From NCBI GenBank assembly GCA_033063855.1, contig CP093830.1, forward strand, positions 15,066,854 to 15,130,853: 64,000 bases of DNA. The letters run 5' to 3'. A program made the translations under genes and the position numbers. The first letter of the stretch is position 1. Every line of letters starts with the position of its first letter. Below the pieces are notes generated by a model, which saw nothing but the letters and a program-made list of their open reading frames with translations, ran no database searches and was not told the DNA's origin. Origin of the DNA: Smittia aterrima (taxonomy: Eukaryota; Arthropoda; Insecta; Diptera; Chironomidae). This document shows, piece by piece, positions 49,512-62,120 of the stretch.

Positions 49512-51875
49512 CAACCGGAAGACCGGAAACTTGAAAGAGATCGCGACAAGCGTTTCTCAAAACCAACACCCTCGACCACAATGAAAAAGTCTAGTAGCTT
49601 TAGCTTTAGTCAAGTTGCCGCATCAGCAGCGACAAGTAAGAATTTAAACTTTAGTCAAATCGCAGTAGCGGCTGCAAACAGTAGTAAGAGTAAGAAAGCA
49701 AACCCTACAAAGCCCTCAACTCATCAACAATATAACAAAGGAGATAAGAAGAGTGGAGCAAACTTGGAGAAAAGTCTGAAGCAATGGGAAGACTTCCGTG
49801 AGAAAAAGCTTGATTCTGTGAAAACTCAAAAGCAAAGTCATGAGCGACGCCAGAGATGTGATGAACACATCGTTAATGACACATCGTTAATTAAGTACAA
49901 CCATCAAGAATCAATTCAACCCCCACTAATCAAACCAAGAAATCTAAATCAATATAAACTCACGCGCCATCAACGTGAACGTGAACAAATGCGCGAACAC
50001 GCTCGATATCATCATCGTAGAAAGATTTCGTTGGATCCGAATTGGTTCGTTTGATTATTTATTGATAGAAAAAGCATTTACGTTGGTTCTAATAAAAAAA
50101 ATTCTCGACTTCACAGGTACACTGATAACATCTACACAAATCAATCATATGACGATTCAGATTGTGACAGCATCAAACGACCCTTGACGACATCCGCGTC
50201 GTTTCCACACAATAATCCGAGAAGTAATCGATACAGCTCTCATAAAAATAACTTCCATCGAATAGATTTTAATGGAAATAACAGAATGAACAACATAAAC
50301 ATTAATATCAGCAACACCGCCAACACAAAATTGCATGGCCATTCATCATCGTTCGAGGATGAGGCATACGAAGTCAACACGCCATACTTTGAGAGACACC
50401 GAAATTACCCTAAGTCACATAGCTGTAGTTTTGCTGAACGATATCGCCGTGAACCCGACGCTGAACTCATGCCAGATGCTCGATCAAGAAGTGTTCCCAA
50501 GTCACATTCGTTTAGTTCTAATAGAAGTGTAATGCGTCAATGCGACATGGACTTGATCGAATATCAAAGGTATAAAAGAATGATGGCACAAAGATATCGA
50601 GATCGGGGACCATCAGTGAGTGAACCTTTCGTCAGACGTATTTGCGACAGAGAAGGTTGCTTTAGTGAGACTTGTCTAGTCAAGAACATCAACAATAGTC
50701 AGAACATCAACATCAGCAATAATATCGTGAATAATAACAACATGAACTCGACGAGGATTATGAAGGAATGGGATTTAAGGAACAAGAATAGCGAATACCG
50801 AGACGGAAGCGATGGGCGACGTCGCTTTCCAAGAGAAACTTTAATCGATGATATTGATGCATTTGACGATGATGACTTCATATTCAATGATGGATTTTCG
50901 TTTCAAGAGTTTCCTTGTCAACCATCTCGGCCTAGTCGACAAAGACCTTATCGCAATCCTTATTTCTCATCGATGCGCTTCGCAAACTTCTCGGATCATT
51001 TTTATCGAAGAAACAGAGTTCATGATCGTGATTTGGATGATTTATTTCGACGAGAACGTTCGAAGGTCCTTTTACGTAATAAATTCGATAAGTTGAACAA
51101 GTACAGCGATGATTTCATGGATGATTATCAGAAGTCTTACGAAGATTTGTTTCTTGAAAGTAAAAACAATCCACACGGCCATAATCTAAAGCCTTCGAAA
51201 GCGATGCTTGAAGTGAAGCCACCAAATAAATACGATGACACGGAATCAGATTCGACTGACTTGGATCTCGATGACTTTAACCTTGACTTTGAGAAATATT
51301 GGGAAGAATTGGAAGAAAAGAACTTATCAACAACATCGACGCTTGAGCTAGCAGAACAAAATGAAATTTTCGACTCGAACAATAATCACATCGACGCTAA
51401 AATCACTCACGATGCGAACAACAATCCAATCAGCTTCATAGATGATTTTTTCAAAGCCACAAAGTATTCACCGCTCAACTCAAAACAGCAAGACTATTTC
51501 CAAAAAATATTGCCCACTAAGAAAATGAACATACCGTCAACTGTTCGTCCGTTGGGCATCGTCACACCTCAGGACGATTTTTTCCTTTCGATGAAGCGTC
51601 CGCTAACGTTGAACAACATAATTGAATCGCCAATGGGAACACCGCCGCCATTAACTCATCATCATCACTTTAACGACGAGAACTTGGAAACAGCAAAATT
51701 CCAAATCATTCCCAACAAGACTGGATTGAAGATTTCTCCGCTCTACAACTTTGAACACGACCATTTTCATAACGTTAATAGTTTTAACAACATTTTCTAC
51801 GAGAACTGCAACAACCTAATTAACAAGGGCAAAAACAAATTAAAAAGCACCGCACGTCCATTGCTGTTCTGGTAA
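49512..51875 (+). CDS. 763-codon in-frame extension after the STAC TGA
   Basis: Directly after TGA (49509-49511) the same frame continues QPEDRKLERDRDKRFSKP and stays open to 50044. A 72-bp phase-2 intron (50045-50116, weak donor GTTCGT) restores Trp, and the frame continues to TAA at 51873-51875: 763 codons. If it is a separate gene, its first ATG is 49581 (740 residues), 69 bases after the TGA. The product is disordered and Ser/Asn/Asp/Arg-rich. It has a near-repeat FSQVAASAA / FSQIAVAAA, a repeat PKSHSCSF / PKSHSFSS, acidic runs (DDIDAFDDDDF, ESDSTDLDLDDFNLDFEKYW) and a conserved-looking C-terminal half (FIDDFFKATKYSPL, STVRPLGIVTPQDDFFL). I recognise no family. AATAAA at 51968-51973 ends the transcript plausibly. 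Confidence 0.75.
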
Positions 51876-53451
51876 TTGCTTACTTAGCACAGCGGAAGGA
51901 ATTTTATAGGATCGTCGATTGTTTGAGTCAGCAAAATGAGAAACGAGGAAATTAACTTAAATGCATAAATAAATTATGTGATATTTTGTGTGTAATTGCT
52001 TCCGTAAGCAAACATTTGTCCACTAGAGATTTTCAATGATTTGAGTTTGCGAGTCGTGACAGGGATGCTTTCTCTCAAATGATTTCAAAACAAAAACACA
52101 ACATTCTTAAACGAACCATTGAATTTATTGAAATCTTATGCAAAACTTTCTCCCGAAAGCTTCGCTGATTTGATTTCTTCAGAACTTTTAACTTAGAGGC
52201 TCTAAGTTAGAGCATAATTAAGTGTTTAGAAAACCCAGCTATGTAGTATTTTAATGAATAACGTAAAACTATATTTGTGAAAAAAAAAGTTATGAATTAT
52301 TGAACGCCGGATCTTATGAAAAAATTGAAGAAATCTGTTTTGTTAGTAAAACATGAGATGAATATGAATATCAATGAACTTTTAATCGAAGGACAGAAAC
52401 AGAATAGCGAGAAAAGAAATATATATTTTAACTTAAACTTTGATGATTTAAAATATTTCTGCAATACATATGAAAACAATTTTTATTAGACTGGTTCGTA
52501 AAAAGCGTATGTCGCAACCAGATGGCACTCAACGAGAATATGCGTAGAGAATATGACAAGAAAGTTCGAAAAACCATAAGAGAAAAATATGAAAAAAATG
52601 TGAGATTCTCTGACTACGTAATTTACGAACAAATTCTTAAACATTTTCTAGTTCAAAGACCAAAAGCTTCATAGAAAAATTCTCTAACGAAAATGTTTTT
52701 TTCTAAGTGAAAAAGAATTAAATAAAAATCTCTGTTGAATGTTATGAGGAAATATATGTTATGTCATTGTTGAAAGCACGAAAGTCTGTGTTGTTAACGT
52801 AAGAAACCTTTCGTGAAAGTAAAATATAAATCAAAAGGAAGTAAAACCTAACACGAAGCACCAAAGCCTTCTCACATGTAAAAGAAATTAGTTTTCGAGA
52901 GGAAATCTAACTGCATCATTAACGAAAGTATTAACTCCTTAAGAAATTGCACCTTCATGACCTTATCGATAGCTGTAAACTTTAAATTAAAACCAATATT
53001 TGAACAACAATGAATTTCTCTTTGAAATCAAAATTTTTGATAAATCGCGAAAGAGTTTTTTAAAAGAGAAGAGAAACTTTACTCAAACTTATCCAAAGAA
53101 ATTTTCAAAAATCAATCCCAAACTAAGCTGCAAAACTAAACTCTTAGGATAAATTTTATGTTTAAATGAGAAACTAGGAGCATGAAATTAAATGGCAATT
53201 GAAAAATGCAAGTTTTTACTTTTTTCAAACTTTTCAGCAAAGGTTTAATGTTTTTTTATTGACGTTCTTAAGGTTACAATTAATTCTACCTAAGTATTTT
53301 ATCACAATCAACACTTTTGGTTGTAGTAGCTTTTTTGTTGATCATCGTTCGTATTAATAGTCTTCGATTAGAACTTACGGCGATTATTTGGAAACTAAGT
53401 TATTAGCAAATCAGTCATCAAAGTTTCCATAACTAAAGCTATTGGCTTAAA
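51876..53451. other. Convergent 3' regions, no gene
   Basis: This stretch holds the 3' UTR of the STAC locus (AATAAA at 51968-51973) and, from the other side, that of the minus-strand CUB/LDLa gene (TTTATT, i.e. minus-strand AATAAA, at about 53255-53260). It is A+T-rich with only short frames. Confidence 0.55.
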
Positions 53452-55161
53452 TTAGACGACTCCTGGCGTCTCATTTTCACCCGTTTGTGGAAGCGAAGCG
53501 GGCGCCGAAGGTGCTGACGGCAAAAATGTCGCTGACGATGCCGTGAAGTAAATCGAGGGAGGAGCTGAGTTGTCAGCATTTGTCGATAAATTGAAATCTT
53601 TGGCAAGCGGAAAGAGTGAGGAATAAGGAGGTGGAGGATCGTATTGCGGGCAATTGTTGTCTTCCTCTCTCTCAATCGCCAAATTCTCTAAAGGTTCGCC
53701 GTTGTGAAACTGCTCAAGCACATCGTTCTTCTGAACTCTTCTTATACATTCCCAAATGCCACACATCAGCAGCACAACTGAGCACATCAACATTCCTAGC
53801 ATCATATAACCCCAAGAACCGTAGCGTGATAAATTGTTGTTCCGTTGATTTTTTCGCGGAGTTTTTATGAATCGAACCTCAGGAGTTTCTGTAGATTTTG
53901 TTTTTGGCTGATTGTTGATTGCACGTTCGTTGACATCGTTTCTGAGATCATTGTTCATACGAGCGCCCAGAGTTGGACGGATATCTGTGTCTGGATGACC
54001 CGGAAGTGGATTCATTGATGAGATCGCAGAGGTTGATTCGATTGGCCCAAAAATGTTTTGGAAAATTCCCAAAGTTAAATGCTGCCAAATCGATGATTTC
54101 TGAAATTTCTAAAATTAATTGAATTGAAACATTTTAAATAAGAAATCTTACGTTTTTAAAATCAGGATCAGCGATTCGATGTCTTTTGCATAAGAATTCA
54201 TCTTCGTCACTAAACATTCCACCTCCAATTGGACAATTTCTGACACCATCGCAAATTAAATCGTCTGAGATGCAAAGCAGTGGATCGTCACTAAACGGAG
54301 AAAGTTTATTAGAATTGTTTTGATTGAATTAAAGAACAACTAAACTTACCCAAACTTTAGACATGCGTGTTTATTCTTATCCTTACACGCTTCGTTTCTT
54401 GATACTACTGTGATGCTTAGTTTGAAATTTGGGAGATTTGATCCATGTACCCACAGAATCTTTACTCGTCCTTGTAGAATTTTCATATTCTCCTCGCACT
54501 CCTCGTTGACATTCATTTGACAAGGATCGAAGCGCCATGGTGATTGATGTTCATCGCCCAAAGGAGTCTAAGGAGTCGAAAGAAAAGATAATTCCTCATG
54601 AATGATAGACAGAAATATAAATTATTTAAACGTCTGCTTCTAGCTTTAAACCAGAATCTTCAATGATTGGCATGCAATCTTTGTCAACAATTTCTATTTA
54701 AATAATTTAAAAAAAAAACTCTCGTGAGAATACAGACGGCGAATTGAGCAAATCTTGATTAAAAAAGAAGCTATAGAGGTGACTTCAAAGGCAATAGAGA
54801 AAACCGCGTGTCGCGAATAATATCGGAAATTAAAACTTTTGAGTGCAAGGTCGTGTCAAATAACTTACAATGCTAATAGGGCAGTATTCTGTTGTGTTAT
54901 GGACATTTCCGCTGAAAGTGCTAAAGTCTCGCGACGACTCGTTGACTGAGTCACTCTTGATGAGTCGAATGAACAATCCACTTGATGAAGGGGCAGTAAA
55001 AAATCGTTTGCATGAGTTGACTGCTTTTCCCGGATCCAAATTGATGATTAAGCTCGACTCTGGTCCATGATCCGGGAGAAACTTTTCTTGCTCCTGACTG
55101 TTGCAGAAAATTTCACTTCTAGTGGGCGTTACAATATCGCGGGGAAAAAGCGAATCGCCGT
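53452..55161 (-). CDS. CUB-like/LDLa membrane protein with PPxY tail, 5' end not found
   Basis: Minus-strand exons 55161-54869, 54567-54350, 54290-54152 and 54108-53452 join in phase (434 residues seen). The outer part has CUB-like pieces (SCKRFFTAPSSSGLFIRLI; NFKLSITVV), then one LDLa repeat with six Cys spread over two exons (NEACKDKNKHACLKFG ... LICDGVRNC ... SDEDEFLC). A hydrophobic helix (GYMMLGMLMCSVVLLMCGIW) crosses the membrane, and the roughly 95-residue tail has DPPPPYSS, a PPxY site for Nedd4-type WW ubiquitin ligases. The layout matches fly culd (CUB and LDLa domain), which works in endocytic trafficking of rhodopsin and TRPL in photoreceptors; that match is from memory. The first exon shown needs one upstream base, so 5' exons and the signal peptide lie further right, unidentified. 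A second acceptor 9 bases on (54099) would drop KFQ. Confidence 0.75.
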
Positions 55162-57552
55162 CTATAAAAAGAAAGGAAACCTCAACTAAAGTCAATCATC
55201 ATTAAAAAATGAAATTCAATTACAGAAAGCTCGACAAGTTTTCGCCAAGAACAATTGTACTTGTGAGTCATTTTGTTAAACGAATTGCGAAAGAGAAACT
55301 TTTGAATAAAGATTTGACTCAACAGTAACCATAAACGTGGCTCAGAAACCCCGCAAAACGATTCACCTACATCGAAACGAATCCATGAGAATTATATAAA
55401 CTTTAGCGAAAAAGCAAAACCTTTACCAGAAATCAACAATGCAGCGATCGAATCGATTGAATTTTTTACGAACCATTTTCGCTTCTTCATTTCGTTAACG
55501 ATGAACGAAACGCAAACGGAATTTCCCATTAGCTATTATCGCGTTTTATTACCCGAAAGGCAACGAAGCTTTTGTTGCGTCTACCCGATTGCTAATTAGC
55601 GGACGAAAATGTTTTGAGAGTTTAATTTAATGAAGGTCAATGTGAAGTAAAACAAGAACTCACAATTATTAATTGCGCAATTTACAGTTGGAAGCTCAAA
55701 GAAAACAATTTATTTTTCTTCATATTTTCACTATAACGCTTTAAAACGATCGTAAATCAGCTGATGAAACGTGCCATTGACAGAGGAAAGAAAAGCGAAA
55801 GTTCATTGACGTTACGTCAAGTGGGAAAATTAATGCGTTCAACTCATTTCTGGAAGAGAAAATGAAATTAATTTTTAAAAGCAGACTCGGTGACAACGAT
55901 GAAAGAGTTTTATTCGTTTTGAGAGCGCGAAACATTTTTGTATTGAAAGCGTCAATTTGATCTTGAATGATGACGAAGTCGCTCTGACGCGAGTCTATTG
56001 ACCGGAGCATGTGATTAAAGCTCTAACTCGATTGTTTCATTTAGCACGCATCACGAGATGAAGGCGCTAAGTTACTGCTAAATATAAACGCAAACAAGCG
56101 CTCGTTGTTTGAAAAACTCGTTAACACATTAAGGAATCGATTTTTCTCTTCCGTTCTGAAGCATGAATTCGACTCCTGAGAACGTTCGAAGGTGGAAGCA
56201 ATCGAAAAAACGTTCAAGTTTTATTAGAGATTTGCTTCATCGGATTTCTTTATTCCAAAAGCAAGCGAAAGCCATAAAACGTTCTGATCACATGCCGAAC
56301 AACCGGTGTTTCCGCCGCCTTCGTTCAGTCGATTTAAAGTTGGCCTCTGACTTTCCGATGTGGAAAGTCTTTCGATATGATCAAGCCCTATGGGACGTGC
56401 GCTTGAAATAAGAAGAAACGAAGCAGACAACTATCGACGAAATTTCCGGTTTCCGGCATAACTAAACTTCTCAAAGAGAGAAATCAAATTTATATTTTTG
56501 GACACGAAGAACTAACGAAAGAACACAAAGCAGCATAGCAACAACCAAACGAAACCGAAAACTTGAAAAAAAATCGAGATTTTTAATGACAAAAGTTGAA
56601 CGATCGCTAAGTTAGACAAATCTAATGACTCATTCATTAATCTCGAGTTTCGTGTTTGCTAAAATTGCGATTTTGACTTCAGAAGCGCAATGCTGTTATC
56701 AATTATCGTTTCCTAATGATAGCTCCATCAATATTTACAACGAAAACGATTTAAACGCAAATATTTTCGAAGATAAATTGTTAAGTAAATCAACTTCTGT
56801 CGCTTCGACATTCGATTATGAAAAATGTGCTGTCACGTGGAGAGAAAAATATTCAAGGCCGCCTAACAAACATACAACAACCGTGATAAGTTAGAAGTTC
56901 TTGGCAAAAAGTGGGTGTGTAGTCTACGATGCAATATTGTCAATAATCGAGTTGCTTTCGTCATTTCCATAATTATTACCTAATCACATTATCGTCATAC
57001 TCTCAGTCATGTAGTGCTCCAACACACAGTCAAGCGTTAAAGATTTTCGGTAAATATTTGATCTAATAAGGATTGACTTAGTTTGTCTCACAGTAGCTTG
57101 TGGCTGTTACTAACGCTCACTCGACTTTACGGGGAGACAACTTTGACTTGCCGTGTTTGGCAAACTAGTTAACAATAAAATGATCATCACCTTTTTATTT
57201 TCTCGTTTCTCCACTCTTAATTTACCGTAAAACTTTTCATCAATGGAAGAGTATTAACGATTGAAGAGACGAGTTGACCTACATCAACCGCTCCCGACAA
57301 TCGCTTGTAATAATTTCGCCATATAAAAAACTTTAATTTCCAAACATGAAGAAATCGATTTTCTGTTAAAATATTAAATATTTCATTCGAATACAAGTCA
57401 AAATTGGTCACACGTACCTTCAGAGAATGTTTAAATACATGGCACAATCTTTATTGACAATAATTTTTAAAATTTCATTGTTTGCACTTTAAAATCTCTC
57501 GCGGTACCAGGCAATCAACCAAACCGTGCAATTAAATCAATTATGCAAGAGA
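55162..57552. other. 5' region or intron of the CUB/LDLa gene
   Basis: I could not find the missing upstream exons with confidence. Plus-strand frames at 56163-56411 (82 codons, ATG, very basic) and 56625-56894 (89 codons) have no domain and no supporting splice or poly(A) context. Confidence 0.35.
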
Positions 57553-57599
57553 CATCAGCTCAGTGTGGAGGTGCGGCACGTAGGTGCGGCTTTACTTTG

Positions 57600-57848
57600 G
57601 TTCCTCGCACCTTGAAAAAAAAAAACCTAGGTTCCTCGCACCTTGAAAAAAAAAACCTAGGTGCCCCGCACCTTGAAAAAAAAAACACCCAGGTTCCTCG
57701 CACCTTGAAAAAAAAAACACCTAGGTGCCCCACACCTTGAAAAAAAAAACATCCAGGTTCCTCGCACCTTGAAAAAAAAAAAACCTAGGTGCCCCGCACC
57801 TTGAAAAAAAAAACACCCAGGTTCCTCGCACCTCGAAAAAAAAACTCG
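57600..57848 (+). repeat. Left tandem array of the fold-back element
   Basis: About eight imperfect units of roughly 29 bp: a poly-A tract of 9-11, then CCTAGGTGCCCC or CACCCAGGTTCCTC, then GCACCTTG. Two core variants alternate irregularly. Confidence 0.85.
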
Positions 57849-57949
57849 TACCTCGAAATTCTAATGATGCCATCTTGTAGAGCGTCCTCGAATTACCTAA
57901 TACCACATAAACTTAACTCTCCTGCTTTCAAAAAAAAATAAAAAATTAT

Positions 57950-58200
57950 GTGCGAGGAACCTGGGTGTTTTTTTTTTTCGAGGTGCGAGGAACCTGGGTG
58001 TTTTTTTTTTCAAGGTGCGGGGCACCTAGGTTTTTTTTTTTTCAAGGTGCGAGGAACCTGGGTGTTTTTTTTTTCAAGGTGCGGGGCACCTAGGTGTTTT
58101 TTTTTTTCGAGGTGCGAGGAACCTAGGTTTTTTTTTTTTCAAGGTGCGAGGAACCTGGGTGTTTTTTTTTATCAAGGTGCGGGGCACCTGAAGTATTTTT
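57950..58200 (-). repeat. Right tandem array, inverted copy
   Basis: The same units in reverse complement (poly-T tracts, AAGGTGCGGGGCACCTAGG and AGGTGCGAGGAACCTGGGTG), so it mirrors the left array. Confidence 0.85.
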
Positions 58201-58277
58201 AAACTCAGGTGTCACGAATGCAAAAGGTGCTAGCACCTGGCACCTCACTTCAAAAGCACCTCCACACTGCATCAGCT

Positions 58278-61200
58278 GACGTTGGTCGGCAAACACTCAA
58301 TGAAAAAACACAAAAAAGAAGAAATTTCCCAACTTAATCCTCATCGTTCTGATTCTTTCATCGTGACAAAATTTCATTTTGACACTTGTTAACTTTCTGG
58401 GTCGAAATAAAACGAAGTTTGTTGAGCAAAATTTGAGAGAAGTCGTTTGGAAAATTTATCCATTACCCAAACTGATTTCATTACTGATCTAAATTTAGTT
58501 TGTGAATTTTCCGATTGGGGCTGTCAATTTGCCGCTACGAAAATATTTTTTATCACTTCTCGTTGACCTAAATTTTTCATCGTCTGATGAAGGAGTACAC
58601 TTAAGGTTTGAAATTAACTTGAAACCTTCTAAAGCAATCCATTCAATTGCATTGCCATTGCAATATGACACACTGTTGCATCATGATAGCGTTTTGCGAG
58701 TCAATTAAATTAACTTTTAGCTACAGAGAGAAACTAGTGATTCAAGTTTGTCTGCAACTGGCAACTAAAAAAAATTGTTTCGACCGTGAACTTGTTCGTT
58801 GTTTTATCAATTTATATCCGGATTTAATGTTTATCGAACTCATAATTACAAGCTTCATCATCTGCTTACTAAAGTTTATTAATGAAATGCGCTAAAGAAC
58901 AACCAACAAGTGTCGACCGCTATGTTCAAGAGCTCGGAACAATAAAATTTTTCTTTCTCTCTCACTCATTGAATGATTAACAATCCATAAATCTCCATTA
59001 AATGGAAGCCGCCACATCAAACAACAACGACTACATCATAATTGGATGCGAGAACAATTTATAAACGAAATTAAAATTGAAATACCTACAAACCCCAAAA
59101 ATGGAAAACAGTTTAATTTGATCGATGAGCTGATAATTAAAATTATTTATTAACCTATGGCGTGTAGTTGCAAGCATATTGCCAAATAAGTTTAAACATT
59201 GAGTTTCGTACAAACACAATTTTGTTGGAGAAGGGGAAATGGTCAATTAATTGAACAATGAGTCAATTAAATGAGGATGAGAGTTCATGGAATGGTCAGC
59301 TGTTTATCCATGTTTCGTCATCTGGTAAAAGACTCGGTGATTTCTCAAATAACTTTGAAGATATCTCATTTCCGCTGAATAAATTTGCTGCACATGAAGA
59401 AACAAAACAACAGGATCTTTGATTATTTAAGAACAAAGCAAACTCGTGCTCTTAATGTTTTTTCGCGGAATTGATCCATGAAAATATGTGAGAAAGACTT
59501 TGTGTTCAGATTAACGGGTTTCTCAAAAGAGACGGTTAAGATAACGAGCTGAATCATCACAGATCGCGTTCATGATGTCAGCATTTTCTTTCTAGCACTA
59601 AAGTGAAGTCGGATTATAACAATATTTCACGGCGACGAGCAGGTTTCGCTCTACATAATGTTAAGAAAAAAAAAATGTCGACTCTGAGGAATGAAAAACT
59701 GTGAGTCCAATTATGGATGGAAAATTAATGCAAACCGCAAACCATCGCAAGCTTGTTTACAAAATGATTTTTTCGCCGCAATTAGATATTCATAGAAAAC
59801 CTCAACTCAATGGTCTTACTCTCAAATAATTAAAAAATCGTTTTGTTTAAAACAATTTTCGCAACAACAATCGAAAAATTGTGTAACAAGGCATCGAAAT
59901 TTTATTTCAAAGTTTAATATTATGGAAGATTCACATCACACACATTCACGTTGCTTACTGAAAACTAGTGTACATCCACACTGCTGAAAACATAACTTTG
60001 GTTTGGTCGAATATTCAATACAGAAAATAGATCAACGAGAGATGAAAGCTAACAAAGTTAATTACAGATAACGGCTTCTCATGATGTCTGACGTTTGTTG
60101 AATCATGTTTCAAAAAGTATCACGTTTCACTGAGAGTTCTTAAAGAATAAAAATCAAATCTATAGAGCCATAAAGAGCTGCCGTAAAGTTTTCAACAAAC
60201 GGAATGAGACTCGAAGCAGCAGTGATTGCACTCTTGACGGGTGTTATCTTTTCATGCCTATAGCCATCATCAGATTAAATGCTCTCTTCCATGTGAATCA
60301 TCAAAGCTTTATTCCATGCTGAACAGAATCATTTCAACTTTAAATTTTATCGAAGAGATTCCAGTTTGGTTTTGTGTCGCTTAACTATCCAGAAATCTCA
60401 CGCTTGCTCGAAAGCAAATCAATTATTTACTTTAATGACTCAGCAGGTCATAGGAGAACTGAAAATATCTCAATTTTCTGCTTTCTAAAGAACCTTTTAT
60501 GTCTCCTTCGTGTTGAATGACTCGATGCAGTTTGAAAATTTTTTTTTTTAAAAAAAGAAGCGGAGACTATTAGAGATTACTTTACAAGTTTTTCATTAGA
60601 AACGACATGGTTTAATGTCGAGACATGCTTCATACGTGCTCTTTAGCTCGGCCCCCGACCGGCAACAAACGAATTTCAATACTTGTCTTCGAAGAAGTTT
60701 TTATTTTGTTTTGAGGGAGACAAATCTCAAAGGAAGACTCGTCGACATATGGTATTCGGATACTACGATCATTGACTCTTCGTAGGGGACAGGATCGCTG
60801 AACATGTTAAATTGAGTTTTAAAACTTTTAATTAATCACTTCGTTGAAGGTTGAGTGTAAGTTCGATTTGAAATTATTCTTTCTGTTCTTTTTCTTTTGC
60901 CCAATTGCATTTAACTTTTAAATCACGATTTGGATTTGAAATTGTTTTTTCCCAAGAAAATCTGTTTTGGACGTCAATTTGAGATTTCTACTTACTTGAG
61001 TGAATTGATGCACACAAAATTAACTGAGTCGACAGCGTAAAGATAGACCAATGAAGCACCATCAGTCTGTAAAATGCCATGTCTGCTGCTTTTATTTTAT
61101 TTTCACTTTTGTGGTCACGATTTATTTTTTGTTTCTCCAATAGATTTTCACTGATATTTCATAATAATTATGCCCAACGATCCATCAAGCCACTCACTTT

Positions 61201-61662
61201 TAACTTTCTGCAAGCTGCAGACTCAATTTATAATCAATTTTAAATTTCTACACTTTCGACCTTCTTTAAACAATTTATTTCATTAAATCAAATTCATAAT
61301 CGATTCTTTACTTTCAATATTTTCCGGTGAATTTTGCACAGTCACAAAGAGAAGGAAACGATCCACACGATCCGACTTTAACATTGAAACTAACCACGCT
61401 TTGTCGTTACATGCTTAACTGAAACATGAGAAACGAAAGAGAGATCGCAACGTGATCACAAACACATTGAAATATATTTTACTGCAAAGTGAGAATAACG
61501 AGCAAGAGCGAATGAATGATCTTACAACAAAAAACAATTTGAAACGATGCGAACATCTGTTAATTGAACAATCAGCAACTTCTTAAAAGGTTCTAAGTAA
61601 GGATGGCTGTGAAATCTCTTATATTAAGGAACCTCCAATACCTTTAGACATTTTTCTGGCTG
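58278..61662. other. Intergenic or intronic sequence, nothing supportable
   Basis: A+T-rich with short frames only. A slightly G+C-rich patch near 60645-60680 is open on the minus strand (IEIRLLPVGGRAKEH) but is too short to call. Confidence 0.4.
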
Positions 61663-62120
61663 ATGCACGTGTGGTGAGTTTCATCGTTCGCTTTTGTTTC
61701 GGTTTTCAATATCTATCACAAAGATTATCGTTTTAATATTTAAGGAACAAAGCAAGGATAAGTCATGGGCCAATTTCCTACCTGAAATCAAAATCCTTGC
61801 GTAAAAATATAAATGAGGCTTATGAAAGGACAAACAAAGTATCGATCAATAACTTTGATAATCTGAAAAAATCGCTTGTTCTGCTGCTTCAGAAAAATAT
61901 TGAGAATGCTTTCAGAGACACAGACTCGGTTGATGGATTGAATTCAAAAAACGTGTTGTACCCTTTAAAGATAGACAATATTTCTCGAATTGCAGGGAGG
62001 GAAACCATCAAGTCGACAAGAGATTTGCATATTTCGTTTCAAAAAAGAAGTTTTAGCGAAAAATCTTTAGATAATCAACAACATATTGAAATGTTAATGT
62101 CGTTGCTTCCTCTAAATTAG
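61663..62120 (+). CDS. Candidate small gene or frameshifted remnant, unknown
   Basis: ATG 61663 (MHVW) can be spliced (61673|GTGAGT ... TTTAAG|61745) to a frame that stays open to TAG at 62118-62120, giving 128 residues with YLKSKSLRKNINEAYERTNK and INNFDNLKKSLVLLLQKNIE. The same exons in another frame read GCEISYIKEPPIPLDIFLADAR and then EQSKDKSWANFLPEIKILA before a stop close to where the first frame begins to look coding. So it may be one older protein whose frame broke near 61795. It has a helical, charged composition, no signal peptide, and no family I recognise. Confidence 0.35.

Larger units (their letters stand above)
57553..58277. mobile_element. hAT-like fold-back transposon
   Basis: CATCAGCT occurs at 57553-57560 and again at 58270-58277, an exact 8-bp target-site duplication. 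Between them the element (57561-58269, 709 bp) starts and ends with a 14-bp inverted repeat CAGTGTGGAGGTGC. The 8-bp duplication and CAG-type ends are hAT superfamily traits. The interior is two opposed arrays: on the left (about 57600-57848) roughly eight units of about 29 bp made of an A-tract and a CCTAGGT or CACCCAGG core with GCACCTTG; on the right (about 57950-58200) their reverse complement. The arms could fold into one long hairpin round a loop of about 100 bases. There is no transposase. Confidence 0.85.

Noticed and set aside
57600..58200. CRISPR-like regular repeats
   Set aside because: Eukaryotic context, no unique spacers, and the arrays are mirror copies within a transposon with an 8-bp target duplication.
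57543..58202. ORFs rich in Lys or Phe repeats in the 58-kb region
   Set aside because: They are translations of the A- and T-tract tandem units of the fold-back transposon.
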